Part shown: positions 9,101 through 17,806 of the stretch, piece by piece
How positions within the stretch are numbered: the stretch's first letter is position 1
How the letters are laid out: each line of letters starts with the position of its first letter
Assembly: GCA_049426725.1 (NCBI GenBank)
Contig: JBMSYN010000009.1
Span: 1-64,000 of the forward strand
Origin: UBA961 sp049426725
GTDB taxonomy: Bacteria; Bacteroidota; Ignavibacteria; Kapaibacteriales; UBA961
Direction: 5' to 3'
Length of the DNA stretch: 64,000 bases
Program-made: the position numbers and the translations under genes
Notes under the pieces: generated by a model
Seen by the model: the letters and a program-made list of their open reading frames with translations, nothing else
Database searches by the model: none
Told to the model about the DNA's origin: nothing

Positions 9101-10485
9101 GTCGTTACAAGAGGATGCAATTGAATTGCTTTCCCTTCAATCAAACGCGGCTGGAATGCTTGAATACCCAATCTGTGAAGAGTTGGAGCGCGATTGAGCA
9201 TCACTGGATGCCCATCAATCACTTTTTCCAAAATATCCCATACTTCATTGGTTTTTCTTTCAACCAATTTCTTGGCACTCTTTACTGTTTTTACATGACC
9301 TCTTTCAATCAATTTTCTTATGATGAATGGCTTGAACAATTCAACAGCCATATCTTTGGGAAGACCGCATTCATGGATTTTCAATTCAGGTCCAACAACA
9401 ATAACGGAACGACCTGAATAATCAACGCGCTTACCAAGCAAGTTTTGACGGAAACGTCCTGTTTTACCTTTCAATACATCTGCAAGTGATTTCAAAGCTC
9501 TTTGTGATTCGCTTCTTACACTACGACGACTATTATCAAATAGTGCATCAACAGATTCTTGAAGCATACGCTTTTCATTACGCAAAATCACTTCGGGTGC
9601 TTTGATGTCAATCAATCTGCGAAGACGATTATTTCTAATGATCACACGACGATACAAATCATTCAAATCTGATGTCGCAAATCGACCACCTTCTAAAGGT
9701 ACGAGTGGTCTGAGATCCGGAGGAATAACAGGCACTACATCAAGCACCATCCACTCCGGACGTGACTTGTTTGGCAGCTCATTACCTGTGAATGCTTCAA
9801 GAATACGCAAGCGCTTGAGCAAATCTGCTTTTCTTTGCTGTGAAGTTTCTTCACGCAATTGAATGCGAAGATTTTCAAAATCATTTTCAGGATCAATGCG
9901 CTTGAGCAATTCTTTGACTGCCTCACCACCAATCAATGCGATGAATTTCTTTGGATCATCATCATCCATATTTCTTTCAGCTGCAGACAAAGAAGCCATA
10001 ACTTCGAGATATTGCTCTTCGGTTAGCAAATCTTTTTGCTGCAGACCGGTGCTTCCCGGCTGGACAACTACATAGGATTCATAGTATACAATTCGTTCCA
10101 CATCCTTTGTAACCATTCCCAATGCATGGGATATTTTACTTGGAAGTGAACGGAGGAACCATATGTGCACAACAGGAACTGCAAGCATGATATGCCCCAT
10201 GCGTTCACGACGAACGGATTTTTGAGTTACCTCAACTCCGCATCGATCACACACGATTCCTTTATAGCGAATTCGCTTGTATTTACCACAAGCGCATTCC
10301 CAGTCACGAATGGGACCAAAGATCTTCTCGCAAAACAAACCGTCTTTTTCAGGTCTGAATGAGCGATAATTGATCGTTTCAGGTTTTGTCACTTCACCAT
10401 TTGAGCGATTGAGCACTTCATCGGGTGATGCGATCTTAATTGTTATCTGAGAAAATCCTTTTCGGGGAATTGAATGCGTTTGCAT
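6181..10485 (-). CDS. rpoC: DNA-directed RNA polymerase subunit beta-prime
   Basis: A 1434-aa catalytic subunit of RNA polymerase. The N-terminal zinc ribbon (CACGKYKRIRYKGIVCDRCG) lies near residues 70-90 and the Mg2+-chelating NADFDGDQMAVH motif near 465-475. The second zinc site (CESRRGVCVKCYG) is in the C-terminal half, followed by the trigger-loop region (GEAVGTIASQSIGEPGTQLT). The length is typical of Bacteroidota. It is the last gene of the ribosomal protein-polymerase cluster, 89 nt after rpoB, and is followed by a strong terminator. The C-terminus ends in an acidic then basic tail (EESEEAEGSDGFRRLGRRR). Nothing appears broken. Confidence 0.98.
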   Translation of the reverse strand: MQTHSIPRKGFSQITIKIASPDEVLNRSNGEVTKPETINYRSFRPEKDGLFCEKIFGPIRDWECACGKYKRIRYKGIVCDRCGVEVTQKSVRRERMGHIMLAVPVVHIWFLRSLPSKISHALGMVTKDVERIVYYESYVVVQPGSTGLQQKDLLTEEQYLEVMASLSAAERNMDDDDPKKFIALIGGEAVKELLKRIDPENDFENLRIQLREETSQQRKADLLKRLRILEAFTGNELPNKSRPEWMVLDVVPVIPPDLRPLVPLEGGRFATSDLNDLYRRVIIRNNRLRRLIDIKAPEVILRNEKRMLQESVDALFDNSRRSVRSESQRALKSLADVLKGKTGRFRQNLLGKRVDYSGRSVIVVGPELKIHECGLPKDMAVELFKPFIIRKLIERGHVKTVKSAKKLVERKTNEVWDILEKVIDGHPVMLNRAPTLHRLGIQAFQPRLIEGKAIQLHPLVTTAFNADFDGDQMAVHVPISHEAQLEALLLMLASHNIMHTQHGDPIAVPSQDMVLGAYYLTKLRRGAPGEGKIFASPSEVIIAYNSKQISLHTKIKVRIEIEKGTRSQLIETTVGRVLFNQIVPKEMGYLNELLTKGRLRQIIGLCFRKAGLAKTVEFLDNLKETGFLTATRGGLSVSISDVVIPDEKITIIEKAQETVDNIEEYYQNGVITSGERYNKIIDTWSNATNRVADKLYSELQRESDGFNTFWMMLDSQARGSKEQIRQLAGMRGLMAKPQKSLSGSSAELIENPIISNFKEGLTILEYFISTHGARKGLADTALKTADAGYLTRRLHDVAQDMIISHDDCGTIRGVEMRALKDGEDIKEPLSERILGRCALVDVVTPETGEVLVKKGETFNEENVQKIAETSLEAIMIRSVLTCESRRGVCVKCYGRNMATGQMVDVGEAVGTIASQSIGEPGTQLTLRTFHTGGTASLVASQSTVHAKFDGQIVFENVKTVAYEDENGMDVSVVISRSGVIHIAEPETGRMMTRYDAVYGAMLKVVDGQKISKNDVIFDWDPYNSTIITEKAGTVRYRDLVPSVTYREENDEQTGHITKVVIESRDRSKMPSIEIVDDKGNILHTYIIPIRAQISVDHDERVSVGTRLVKIPRDLGRMRDITGGLPRVTELFEARAPQNPAVVSDIDGTITFKQAKRGQRGIVVTSLDGHTTTEYTVPSSKYVLIQEGDLVRAGDRLTDGSINPHDILRIKGVGAVQEYLVNEIQEVYRMQGVKINDKHIEVIVRQMLQKVRIVDSGDSTFLFNDHVDRLRFLDENDILKTQVVVTDKGDSRFKVGQLVPKKRFKEVNVDLKKKEKVEATFEDAQPATSEPLLLGITQASLTTESWLSASSFQETTRVLADASIASKIDSLSGLKENIIIGQLVPAGTGLRHYHDMIVTSDVGNIFGSEMITEQESEEAEGSDGFRRLGRRRISV

Positions 10486-10574
10486 CGAACTTCTCCAGTT
10501 GGATGTATAAATATTTTCATTGTTTAGTGAAGAGCGAGCTCTCCGATTTTCGACAGTCTTTGTTTAATGAATCA

Positions 10575-13500
10575 TCATTCGATGACAACATCAAGACAGA
10601 GACCTTGCAATTCTCTTACGAGAACATTAAATGATTCAGGAATATTCGGATTAGGAATATTTTCGCCTTTGACAATTGCCTCATACATTTTTGCTCTACC
10701 GGTAACATCATCGGATTTTACTGTAAGCATTTCTTGCAATGTATGCGCTGCACCATATGCCTCAAGCGCCCATACCTCCATCTCTCCCAAACGCTGACCA
10801 CCAAATTGTGCTTTACCACCAAGAGGTTGTTGCGTGATGAGTGAGTATGGTCCGATAGAACGAGCATGAATCTTATCTTCAACAAGGTGAGAAAGTTTAA
10901 GCATGTAAATCACACCAACTGTCACCTCATGTTCAAAAGCTTCCCCACTTCTTCCATCATACAGTACGGTTTTACCAGTTCTTGGCAAACCTGCTTTTTC
11001 CAAGTAATCACCTACTTCATCCCAGCTTGCGCCGTCGAAAATTGGTGTGGAGAAATGCGTTCCGAGCTTCATGCCTGCCCAACCCAATGCAGTCTCGAAC
11101 AATTGACCGAGATTCATACGAGAAGGTACACCGAGTGGATTCAATACGATGTCTACAGGTGTTCCATCAGGTAAGAATGGCATATCTTCCAGAGGTACAA
11201 TCTTGGAAACAATACCTTTGTTTCCGTGACGACCAGCCATCTTGTCTCCAACTTGCAATTTGCGCTTCTTGGCTACATACACTTTAGCCATTTGAAGAAT
11301 GCCCGGTTGCAATTCATCACCAGCGGCAATCTTATTCTTTTCAGCTCTTGCAGTTGCTTGAATATCATTCTTTTTGGCAGCATAATTATGCATGAGTTGT
11401 CGTACAAGATTCATGGTATTTTCATCATCAAACCATGATTGCTCAACATCCAATGCATCAATTTTTAATGTGCCATCATTGTATTTTTCAAGTACTTCTT
11501 TTTCAGCAATTTTTGTTCCTGCGCGGAATACGACTTTATCATTTGCCAATTTGATGCCAAGTACTTTTTTGCCATCAAGAAGTTGAGCAAGCCTTGCCGC
11601 ACAATCATCATCATGGGTTTTGAGAAGCTTCATCTCACGCTTTGTGATTGCTTCTTGACGCTTTTTTTCTTCTGCACGAAGTTCAGCATCACTTGCCATC
11701 ATGCGGCGACTAAACAATTTGGTATTGATTACAATGCCTTTCAAGCCCGGAGGTGCCTTAAGTGATGCATCTTTTACATCACCTGCCTTATCACCAAAGA
11801 TTGCGCGAAGAAGTTTTTCTTCCGGAGTTGGATCTGATTCTCCTTTTGGAGTAATCTTACCAATCAGAATATCACCTTCGCGAACCTTTGCACCAGGACG
11901 AACAATACCATTGTCATCAAGATCTTTTGTCGTCTCTTCGCTTACATTCGGAATTTCTTTTGTGAATTCTTCTTCGCCGCGTTTTGTATCACGAACTTGA
12001 AGTGTATATTCTTCGATGTGAATGGATGTAAACACATCTTCAGCAACCAAACGCTCACTGATGATAATCGCATCTTCGAAATTGTATCCACGCCAAGGCA
12101 TGAATGCAACAAGAACATTTTGTCCGAGTGCCAATTCACTCATCTCAGTTGCTGCACCATCAGCCAATGGCTGTCCTTTCACAACTTGCTGACCTGAACG
12201 AACCAAAGGACGCTGATTGATGCAAGTGTCTTGATTCGTTCTATAAAACTTTTGAAGTGTATATGTATGAACTCTTTCTGTTTCGAATGAGATCATTTTT
12301 TCAATGTCTGAACGATTGTCATTATAGCGTACGGTGATAAAATCAGCGCATACATATTCTATGACTCCATCATCTTCAGCAAGAATGATTGCTCTGGAAT
12401 CATGTGCCACACGCACCTCCATTCCGGTTCCAACGATGGGAGCCTTCGGACGCAAGAGAGGAACTCCTTGACGTTGCATGTTTGAACCCATCAAAGCGCG
12501 GTTCGCATCATCATGCTCAAGGAATGGAATCAGTGATGCTGCAGGACTTGTGATTTGATCCGTGGAAACATCCATGTATTGAATGTCACCGGGGCTCACT
12601 ACCACGAAATCTCCACTTTGACGTGCTTTTACGCGATCGCCTGATATCTTACCTGATTTGTCTACTTCTGTGGAAGCAGGTGTGATGATCAAACCTTCTT
12701 CTTTTTCTGCAGACAAGAATTCAATCTCATCAGTCACTTTGCCTTTTACAACTTTGCGATATGGAGTTTCAATAAATCCGAATTCATTGACTCTAGCATG
12801 AATGGCAAGTGATGAAATCAAACCGATGTTTGGACCTTCAGGTGTTTCAATCGGACAGAGGCGTCCATAATGAGTATAGTGAACATCTCGAACCTCGAAA
12901 CCAGCTCGCTCGCGTGTCAAACCACCGGGGCCGAGTGCTGATGTACGGCGCTTATGTGTCAATTCAGACAATGGATTTGTTTGATCCATGAACTGAGACA
13001 ACTGATTTGTACCAAAGAATTGATTGACAACACTCGTGATTGTTCTGGCATTCACAAGTTCGGAAGGAGTCATTGACTCTCCATCATACATGCTCAAGCG
13101 CTCTTTGATGGTGCGTGACATTCTTGTCAAACCAAGATTGAACTGCGTAGACAATTGTTCACCAACTGTTCTCACTCGACGATTACCCAAATGATCGATA
13201 TCATCAACTGTTTGCTTTTGATCATGCAAATCAATGAGATACTTTATGATTGTGACAATATCTTCCAAACGAAGAACAGTACAATCAAGAGGCGCATTCA
13301 ATTTGAGTTTATCATTTAATCTGAAGCGACCAACGATACCAAGATCATAGCGCTTATCATTGAAGAATAATTTCTCGAGCAATGCCAATGCAGTTTCCAT
13401 GTCCGGTGGATCACTGGAACGCATTTGACGATAAATCACTTCGAGAGCTTCTTCTCTAGTACGAGTGGTATCTTTTGCCAATGTTTTTGCAATGACAGGT

Positions 13501-14393
13501 TCATCATTTACATTTTCAAAGCGGAATACACGCACAGCCTCGATTTCAGATTGCTTAAACACTTCCATGAGTGCTTCATCAATAACCATATCGCGATGCG
13601 CAAGAATTTCACCTGTGCTGATGTCAATCACATCACCACCGATTCTTCTTCCGATATAACTGTCATCAAGTTGATCGGCAGGAACATCCATTGCCAATTC
13701 GAACAATCCAAGGATCTGTTCATCGGAAGAATACCCCAATGCACGAAGAAGCGTTGTGACAGGGAATTTTTTCTTTCTGTCGATATAGGCATACATCACA
13801 TCATGGATGTCTGTTGTAAATTCTATCCAAGATCCCTTGAAAGGAATAACTCTTGCCGTATAAATTCTTGTCCCATTTGGATGCATTGCAGCATCAAAAA
13901 ACACACCAGGTGAACGGTGCAACTGAGCAACAATAACGCGCTCAGCACCATTGATGATGAATGTTCCTCTTGGTGTCATCGCAGGAATATTCCCGAGATA
14001 CACTTCTTGTTCTATGGGATCGATATAATCTTCAGAAGATGGATCTGCCTTACTGGAGAGGCGCATGCGTGCTTTGAGAGCTTTTGCATAAGTCAATTCT
14101 CTCTCACGACATTCCTCTTCGGAGTATTTCGGTTTTTCAACGAAATATTCCATGAATTCCAATTGGAAGATCTCAGAACTGTCTTCAATTGGAAAATTCA
14201 GAAGAAATGCTTGCTGCAATCCTTTCGCTTTTCTCATGAAAGGATGCAAATCTTCTTGTAAAAAATCTTTATATGATTCAATCTGCAGATTGAGCAAGTC
14301 GGGATATGCGGCATATTCTCTTTGTTGAGCAAAATTGACGCGATCACGCAGGCGGACTATACGTCCATCACTTGTGTATTGTGGTTTATTCAT
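10575..14393 (-). CDS. rpoB: DNA-directed RNA polymerase subunit beta
   Basis: A 1272-aa core subunit of RNA polymerase. The open frame extends to a TTG at 14414, but AAGGAG at 14406-14401 sits 7 nt before ATG 14393, so the protein starts MNKPQYTSDGRIVRLRDRVN. The rifampicin-binding cluster is recognisable (FFGTNQLSQFMDQTNPLSEL, then HKRRTSALGPGGLTRERAGF), followed by ETPEGPNIGLI. Near the C-terminus are GDKMAGRHGNKGIVSKI and the TQQPLGGKAQFGGQRLGEME anchor region. The cluster residues match the rifampicin-sensitive type (QLSQFMDQTNPLSELTHKRR). A lineage-typical insertion follows the HGNKG-preceding region. It lies between rplL and rpoC. Confidence 0.98.
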   Translation of the reverse strand: MNKPQYTSDGRIVRLRDRVNFAQQREYAAYPDLLNLQIESYKDFLQEDLHPFMRKAKGLQQAFLLNFPIEDSSEIFQLEFMEYFVEKPKYSEEECRERELTYAKALKARMRLSSKADPSSEDYIDPIEQEVYLGNIPAMTPRGTFIINGAERVIVAQLHRSPGVFFDAAMHPNGTRIYTARVIPFKGSWIEFTTDIHDVMYAYIDRKKKFPVTTLLRALGYSSDEQILGLFELAMDVPADQLDDSYIGRRIGGDVIDISTGEILAHRDMVIDEALMEVFKQSEIEAVRVFRFENVNDEPVIAKTLAKDTTRTREEALEVIYRQMRSSDPPDMETALALLEKLFFNDKRYDLGIVGRFRLNDKLKLNAPLDCTVLRLEDIVTIIKYLIDLHDQKQTVDDIDHLGNRRVRTVGEQLSTQFNLGLTRMSRTIKERLSMYDGESMTPSELVNARTITSVVNQFFGTNQLSQFMDQTNPLSELTHKRRTSALGPGGLTRERAGFEVRDVHYTHYGRLCPIETPEGPNIGLISSLAIHARVNEFGFIETPYRKVVKGKVTDEIEFLSAEKEEGLIITPASTEVDKSGKISGDRVKARQSGDFVVVSPGDIQYMDVSTDQITSPAASLIPFLEHDDANRALMGSNMQRQGVPLLRPKAPIVGTGMEVRVAHDSRAIILAEDDGVIEYVCADFITVRYNDNRSDIEKMISFETERVHTYTLQKFYRTNQDTCINQRPLVRSGQQVVKGQPLADGAATEMSELALGQNVLVAFMPWRGYNFEDAIIISERLVAEDVFTSIHIEEYTLQVRDTKRGEEEFTKEIPNVSEETTKDLDDNGIVRPGAKVREGDILIGKITPKGESDPTPEEKLLRAIFGDKAGDVKDASLKAPPGLKGIVINTKLFSRRMMASDAELRAEEKKRQEAITKREMKLLKTHDDDCAARLAQLLDGKKVLGIKLANDKVVFRAGTKIAEKEVLEKYNDGTLKIDALDVEQSWFDDENTMNLVRQLMHNYAAKKNDIQATARAEKNKIAAGDELQPGILQMAKVYVAKKRKLQVGDKMAGRHGNKGIVSKIVPLEDMPFLPDGTPVDIVLNPLGVPSRMNLGQLFETALGWAGMKLGTHFSTPIFDGASWDEVGDYLEKAGLPRTGKTVLYDGRSGEAFEHEVTVGVIYMLKLSHLVEDKIHARSIGPYSLITQQPLGGKAQFGGQRLGEMEVWALEAYGAAHTLQEMLTVKSDDVTGRAKMYEAIVKGENIPNPNIPESFNVLVRELQGLCLDVVIE

Positions 14394-14707
14394 TCGTCTT
14401 CTCCTTGGGATCAAGAGAGCAAACTCTGGTAAAATCTATTTTGGCTATCATCTACTTGATGACAATCCGACTGTATAGAGGAAAAATGACAATTTCCCGA
14501 TGAGATCTTCAGAGGATCTGATCGAGAAATCCAATGTGTTTCGATGACGGAATATGTAAAGTGTCCGTTGCGAACATCATGCCCTTCCGGGAAAGTGAAA
14601 AGTCAACCATTATCAAGACAAGAGCGGGCGGCATGCGGTGTTATTCCGTTGCCGCCCTCTCATTCGTTATTCCCCGTAGGGAGCGAAGCCGTGGGCTTAG
14701 CAGTACA
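14394..14707 (-). other. Long structured rplL-rpoB spacer
   Basis: A 314-nt spacer without a credible gene. It holds a strong hairpin at 14626-14657 (8-bp stem GGGCGGCA / TGCCGCCC enclosing a second 3-bp CGG/CCG helix) with no T-tract, and an imperfect 9-bp inverted repeat at 14499-14523 (one mismatch). In E. coli the equivalent spacer carries an attenuator and an RNase III processing site that set the ratio of ribosomal protein to polymerase; a similar role here is inferred from position and structure only. The hairpin region is visibly more G+C-rich than its surroundings. Confidence 0.6.
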
Positions 14708-15091
14708 TTACTTAAGAGTAACTTTTGCGCCTGCTTCTTCGAGCTTCTTCTTGATTGACTCAGCTTCATCTTTAGATGCAGCTTCTTTAATCACTTTTGG
14801 AGCAGCTTCAACAATATCTTTTGCTTCTTTCAAGCCAAGACCTGTGATTTCGCGAACAACTTTGATGGCATTCAATTTATTAGCGCCACCGTCTGTAAGT
14901 TCAACATCAAATTCTGTTTGCTCTTCTCCACCACCTGCTGCCGGAGCACCAGCTGCTGGAGCACCTGCCATCATCATGGGAGCAGCTGCGGTTACACCAA
15001 ATTTATCTTCAAGTGCTTTTTTGAGTTCAGATGCTTCAACAAGTGTAAGCGCTCCGATCTTCTCTACCAATTCTTCAACGATTGCTGACAT
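14708..15091 (-). CDS. rplL: 50S ribosomal protein L7/L12
   Basis: A 127-aa acidic stalk protein that recruits translation factors to the ribosome. An N-terminal dimerisation helix (MSAIVEELVEKIGALTLVEA) is followed by an Ala/Gly/Pro-rich hinge (residues 36-56) and the globular C-terminal domain with KLNAIKVVREITGLGLKEAK. Length and order are standard. It follows rplJ by 40 nt, and in many bacteria the two share the L10-leader control. It is downstream of rplJ and upstream of the long spacer preceding rpoB. Confidence 0.97.
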   Translation of the reverse strand: MSAIVEELVEKIGALTLVEASELKKALEDKFGVTAAAPMMMAGAPAAGAPAAGGGEEQTEFDVELTDGGANKLNAIKVVREITGLGLKEAKDIVEAAPKVIKEAASKDEAESIKKKLEEAGAKVTLK

Positions 15092-15131
15092 CGATGTTCT
15101 CCAATAAATAAATTCAAATAATATTCAGATG

Positions 15132-15656
15132 TTATGCGGCTTTTTTCTTGGCGACTTCTTCAACAAGTGAAGCAACATCGCGCATGACCGCATTGATGGA
15201 ACCGACAATTCCGGAGATCGGAGCATCAAGACTACCCATGATGGCTGCGATCATATCCTCTCTCGTCGGCAATGAAGCGATTTGCTTCAATTGCTTGCCG
15301 TCAAAGAACTGACCTTCGACGATAGCGGCTTTGAGCTTAGGTTTTTCCGATTTTTCAGATACTTCCTTGATAATCTTTGCAGGAGCGATTGCATCGCTGT
15401 ATCCACAAATGATTCCTGTTTGACCAAAGAACTTGTCCTCCGGAATCTCAAATCCACCAACTTCTGCCAAAGCACGTTGAATCAACCTGTTTTTGGCAAC
15501 TTTGAATGTGAGATCCTTCTTACGAAGCTCAGAACGGAGAGTATTACTCTCTGCAACGGTCATCGTTGAATAATCAAGAAGGTACAATGAAGTAGCACCT
15601 TGAAGCATGGATACTAAATCGGCAACAACCTGCTCTTTTTGCTGTTTGGTTACCAT
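15132..15656 (-). CDS. rplJ: 50S ribosomal protein L10
   Basis: A 174-aa stalk base protein that binds 23S rRNA and carries L7/L12 dimers on its C-terminal helix. It begins MVTKQQKEQVVADLVSMLQG and contains the family LRSELRKKDLTFKVAKNRL segment near residues 42-60. The Ala-rich C-terminal part ends in an amphipathic helix and a basic KKKAA tail. A leader RNA with two stacked hairpins lies directly upstream (15680-15712), consistent with autoregulation by the L10-L12 complex. It sits between rplA and rplL in the standard order. Confidence 0.97.
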   Translation of the reverse strand: MVTKQQKEQVVADLVSMLQGATSLYLLDYSTMTVAESNTLRSELRKKDLTFKVAKNRLIQRALAEVGGFEIPEDKFFGQTGIICGYSDAIAPAKIIKEVSEKSEKPKLKAAIVEGQFFDGKQLKQIASLPTREDMIAAIMGSLDAPISGIVGSINAVMRDVASLVEEVAKKKAA

Positions 15657-15679
15657 ATTGTACGATATATAAATGTATA

Positions 15680-15712
15680 GTGACTTTCGGTCACGGCACC
15701 GATTGCTCGGTG
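15680..15712 (-). promoter_or_regulatory. L10-leader-like regulatory RNA upstream of rplJ
   Basis: On the minus strand two adjacent hairpins occur in the 97-nt rplA-rplJ spacer: CACCGA-GCAA-TCGGTG (15712-15697; 6 bp, GNRA tetraloop) and GTGAC-CGAAA-GTCAC (15694-15680; 5 bp). Tandem helices just before rplJ match the known L10 leader, where L10(L12)4 binds its own mRNA. The fit to the Rfam consensus has not been tested. Confidence 0.6.
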
Positions 15713-15753
15713 AGAAGCCCGTTATCCGAAAAGTGCGTAATAGACTGAATTAA

Positions 15754-16461
15754 TTACTCTGCACTTGTTCCTGACAAGGATGATTCACTAATTTGTAAAC
15801 CAGGTCCCATCGTAGAACTAAATGCAATCCCGCGAACATATTTCCCTTTGGAAGTCAAAGGCTTTGCACGCAAAATGCTATTGTATAAAGCAAGAATGTT
15901 TTCTGACAATTGTTCCTGCGTAAATGAACATTTACCAACGGATGCATGAACATTCCCTGCTTTGTCGACTCGATATTCGATCTTACCAGACTTCACCTCG
16001 TTTACGGCCTTTGCTACGTCAAAGGTTACCGTACCGCTTTTCGGATTGGGCATAAGACCGCGAGGACCAAGAATTCGACCGAGCTTACCAACTTCTCCCA
16101 TCACATCCGGAGTTGCAATGATGACGTCAATATCTGCCCAGCCTGCCTGGATTTTCTCAGAGTATTCTTCTAGGCCTGCATAATCTGCACCTGCCGCCAA
16201 TGCTTCTGCATCTTTGGGAGATTTTGCCATGACTAATACACGTACGGATTTACCTGTTCCGTGAGGAAGCGACACTGTGCCGCGAACGAGCTGGTCGGCT
16301 TTTCTGGGATCCACACCAAGGCGGATCGCCACATCGAACGATTCGTCGAACTTAGCGGTTGCATTTTTTTTAACCAGCTCTACCGCATCGCGAAGTACAT
16401 ACTCTTTCGCGAGATCAACGTTTTTCATAGCGTTTTTGAAACGCTTGCCATGTGATTTCAT
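15754..16461 (-). CDS. rplA: 50S ribosomal protein L1
   Basis: A 235-aa rRNA-binding protein of the L1 stalk, which helps release deacylated tRNA. The RNA-binding N-terminus carries KFDESFDVAIRLGVDPRKAD, and the domain II region carries VDVIIATPD-like and LGRILGPRGLMPNPKSGTVT segments, the latter the strongest family signature. Length is normal. It is 29 nt downstream of rplK in the usual L11-L1 pair. No clear L1-binding mimic was worked out in the leader of rplK. Confidence 0.97.
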   Translation of the reverse strand: MKSHGKRFKNAMKNVDLAKEYVLRDAVELVKKNATAKFDESFDVAIRLGVDPRKADQLVRGTVSLPHGTGKSVRVLVMAKSPKDAEALAAGADYAGLEEYSEKIQAGWADIDVIIATPDVMGEVGKLGRILGPRGLMPNPKSGTVTFDVAKAVNEVKSGKIEYRVDKAGNVHASVGKCSFTQEQLSENILALYNSILRAKPLTSKGKYVRGIAFSSTMGPGLQISESSLSGTSAE

Positions 16462-16490
16462 GATATTATCGTTCAGTTAGAAAAGAAAAA

Positions 16491-16916
16491 TTAACCTTCC
16501 ACTACAATACCCATCGAACGTGCCGTACCGCTAATCATGCTGATGGCACTTTCCATGGAATCACAGTTGAGGTCCTGCATTTTGATTTTTGCTATGTCTT
16601 CCACTTGCTTTACAGTCACCTTTCCAACCTTTGTTTTATTCGGAGTGGAACTTCCACCAGGCAAACCTGCAGCCTTTGCAAGCAATACAGCAGCCGGTGG
16701 TGACTTTAATACAAATGAAAATGATTTGTCAGAAAAAAATGTGATCAAAGCTGGGATGATCATATCACCATCCTTGGCTGTTTTCGCATTAAATTCTTTT
16801 ACGAATTGCATACCATTCAATCCACGTTGTCCGAATGCCGGACCAACCGGGGGTGACATGGTAGCTTGGCCCGCTTTAAGCTGAAGCTTGAAGGAACCCA
16901 TTATTTTTTTTGCCAT
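16491..16916 (-). CDS. rplK: 50S ribosomal protein L11
   Basis: A 141-aa protein of the GTPase-associated centre. The N-terminal domain has LQLKAGQATMSPPVGPAFGQ with the conserved proline pair (thiostrepton-contact region), and the C-terminal domain has KVGKVTVKQVEDIAKIKMQD and ends IVVEG-like (GTARSMGIVVEG). Length matches the family. It lies 34 nt after nusG and 29 nt before rplA, in the conserved order. Start ATG 16916 gives the normal MAKKIMGSFKLQ N-terminus. Confidence 0.97.
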   Translation of the reverse strand: MAKKIMGSFKLQLKAGQATMSPPVGPAFGQRGLNGMQFVKEFNAKTAKDGDMIIPALITFFSDKSFSFVLKSPPAAVLLAKAAGLPGGSSTPNKTKVGKVTVKQVEDIAKIKMQDLNCDSMESAISMISGTARSMGIVVEG

Positions 16917-16950
16917 AACTTAGACGATACGGTATATGATACAAGTATGT

Positions 16951-17517
16951 TCAGTGATTTTCCATTTCAACTTGACTAAAGTCAAGTTCAACTGGTGTCT
17001 TTCTTCCAAGAATGCCAACCTCTACCTTCAACTTCTGCTTCTCAATGTTCACTGCCTTCACAGTTCCACTGAATGTTGCGAATGGCCCTTCAATGACCTT
17101 CACGGGATCACCAACAGCAAATGAGGTTTCTATGGTTGCTATATTCTTGCGCTCCTCCATCCTTCCGAGAATTCTGTCAACTTCATCTCTCTGAATAGGG
17201 GTAGGCTCTGTTTTCGTGCCGGCAAAACTGACAACAGATGGAAGCGAACAAATCACTTCCTTGAGTTTTTTGTCAAGATTTGCCTCGATCAATAAATAGC
17301 CCGGCAATGTATTTTTTATGCGAGTGCGGCGCTTTCCATTACGCACTTCATATACTGTTTCTTGAGGTATAATCACAGACCTTACACGATCCTCTATGCC
17401 AAGACGCTTGAGCTCCTGCTCAATGCTCGTTTTGACACGCGCCTCATGACTCGTGAATGTACGCAATGCATACCACTTGAGGTCAGTTCGAGATGGCGTT
17501 GTGTTAAAATCTTCCAT
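16951..17517 (-). CDS. nusG: Transcription termination/antitermination factor NusG
   Basis: A 188-aa protein that binds RNA polymerase and links it to Rho or the ribosome. The NGN domain begins at about residue 14 (KWYALRTFTSHEARVKTSIE) with LPGYLLIEANLD further in, and a C-terminal KOW domain (FAVGDPVKVIEGPFATFSGT) is at about residues 129-185. A short N-terminal extension of about 13 residues precedes the NGN domain. It is separated from upstream secE by a terminator-like hairpin, so it may have its own promoter in addition to readthrough. Confidence 0.97.
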   Translation of the reverse strand: MEDFNTTPSRTDLKWYALRTFTSHEARVKTSIEQELKRLGIEDRVRSVIIPQETVYEVRNGKRRTRIKNTLPGYLLIEANLDKKLKEVICSLPSVVSFAGTKTEPTPIQRDEVDRILGRMEERKNIATIETSFAVGDPVKVIEGPFATFSGTVKAVNIEKQKLKVEVGILGRKTPVELDFSQVEMENH

Positions 17518-17548
17518 GATTCATTATCTCTTAAATTCGATTTCAGAC

Positions 17549-17578
17549 AAAAAGATTCAGCTCCATCGAAGCTGAATC
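17549..17578 (-). terminator. Terminator-like hairpin between secE and nusG
   Basis: A 9-bp perfect stem (GATTCAGCT 17554-17562 with AGCTGAATC 17570-17578, 7-nt loop) is followed on the minus strand by TTTTT (17553-17549). It is a moderate intrinsic terminator or attenuator inside the usual secE-nusG operon. Confidence 0.6.
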
Positions 17579-17595
17579 ACATCTTGCTCAACTTT

Positions 17596-17778
17596 TTAGA
17601 ATATCGTCTGAATGAATGATGTCATAAAGAAATCAATGATCCAAACAAATGCAGATATCAACAAACATGTGACAATCACCACAATTGTTGATTCCTTCAA
17701 TTGCTGCCTTGAAGGCCAAGAAACCTTCTTCATCTCCTTAGAGACTTCGCCTGAATATTGTTTGATTTTCGCAATCAT
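17596..17778 (-). CDS. secE: Preprotein translocase subunit SecE
   Basis: A 60-aa single-helix form of SecE, the clamp around SecY in the Sec channel. The conserved amphipathic segment SKEMKKVSWPSRQQLKEST is at about residues 13-31, with the near-invariant W-P-S, followed by one membrane helix (VVIVTCLLISAFVWIIDFFM). This short form is normal outside gammaproteobacteria. It lies immediately after tRNA-Trp and before nusG, the standard order. Confidence 0.95.
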   Translation of the reverse strand: MIAKIKQYSGEVSKEMKKVSWPSRQQLKESTIVVIVTCLLISAFVWIIDFFMTSFIQTIF

Positions 17779-17806
17779 AAATGTCCTGTGACTATGTTGG
17801 CCGTAG

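Noticed and set aside
13425..13913. 162-codon plus-strand ORF
   Set aside because: Antisense shadow inside rpoB, which is fully supported on the other strand.
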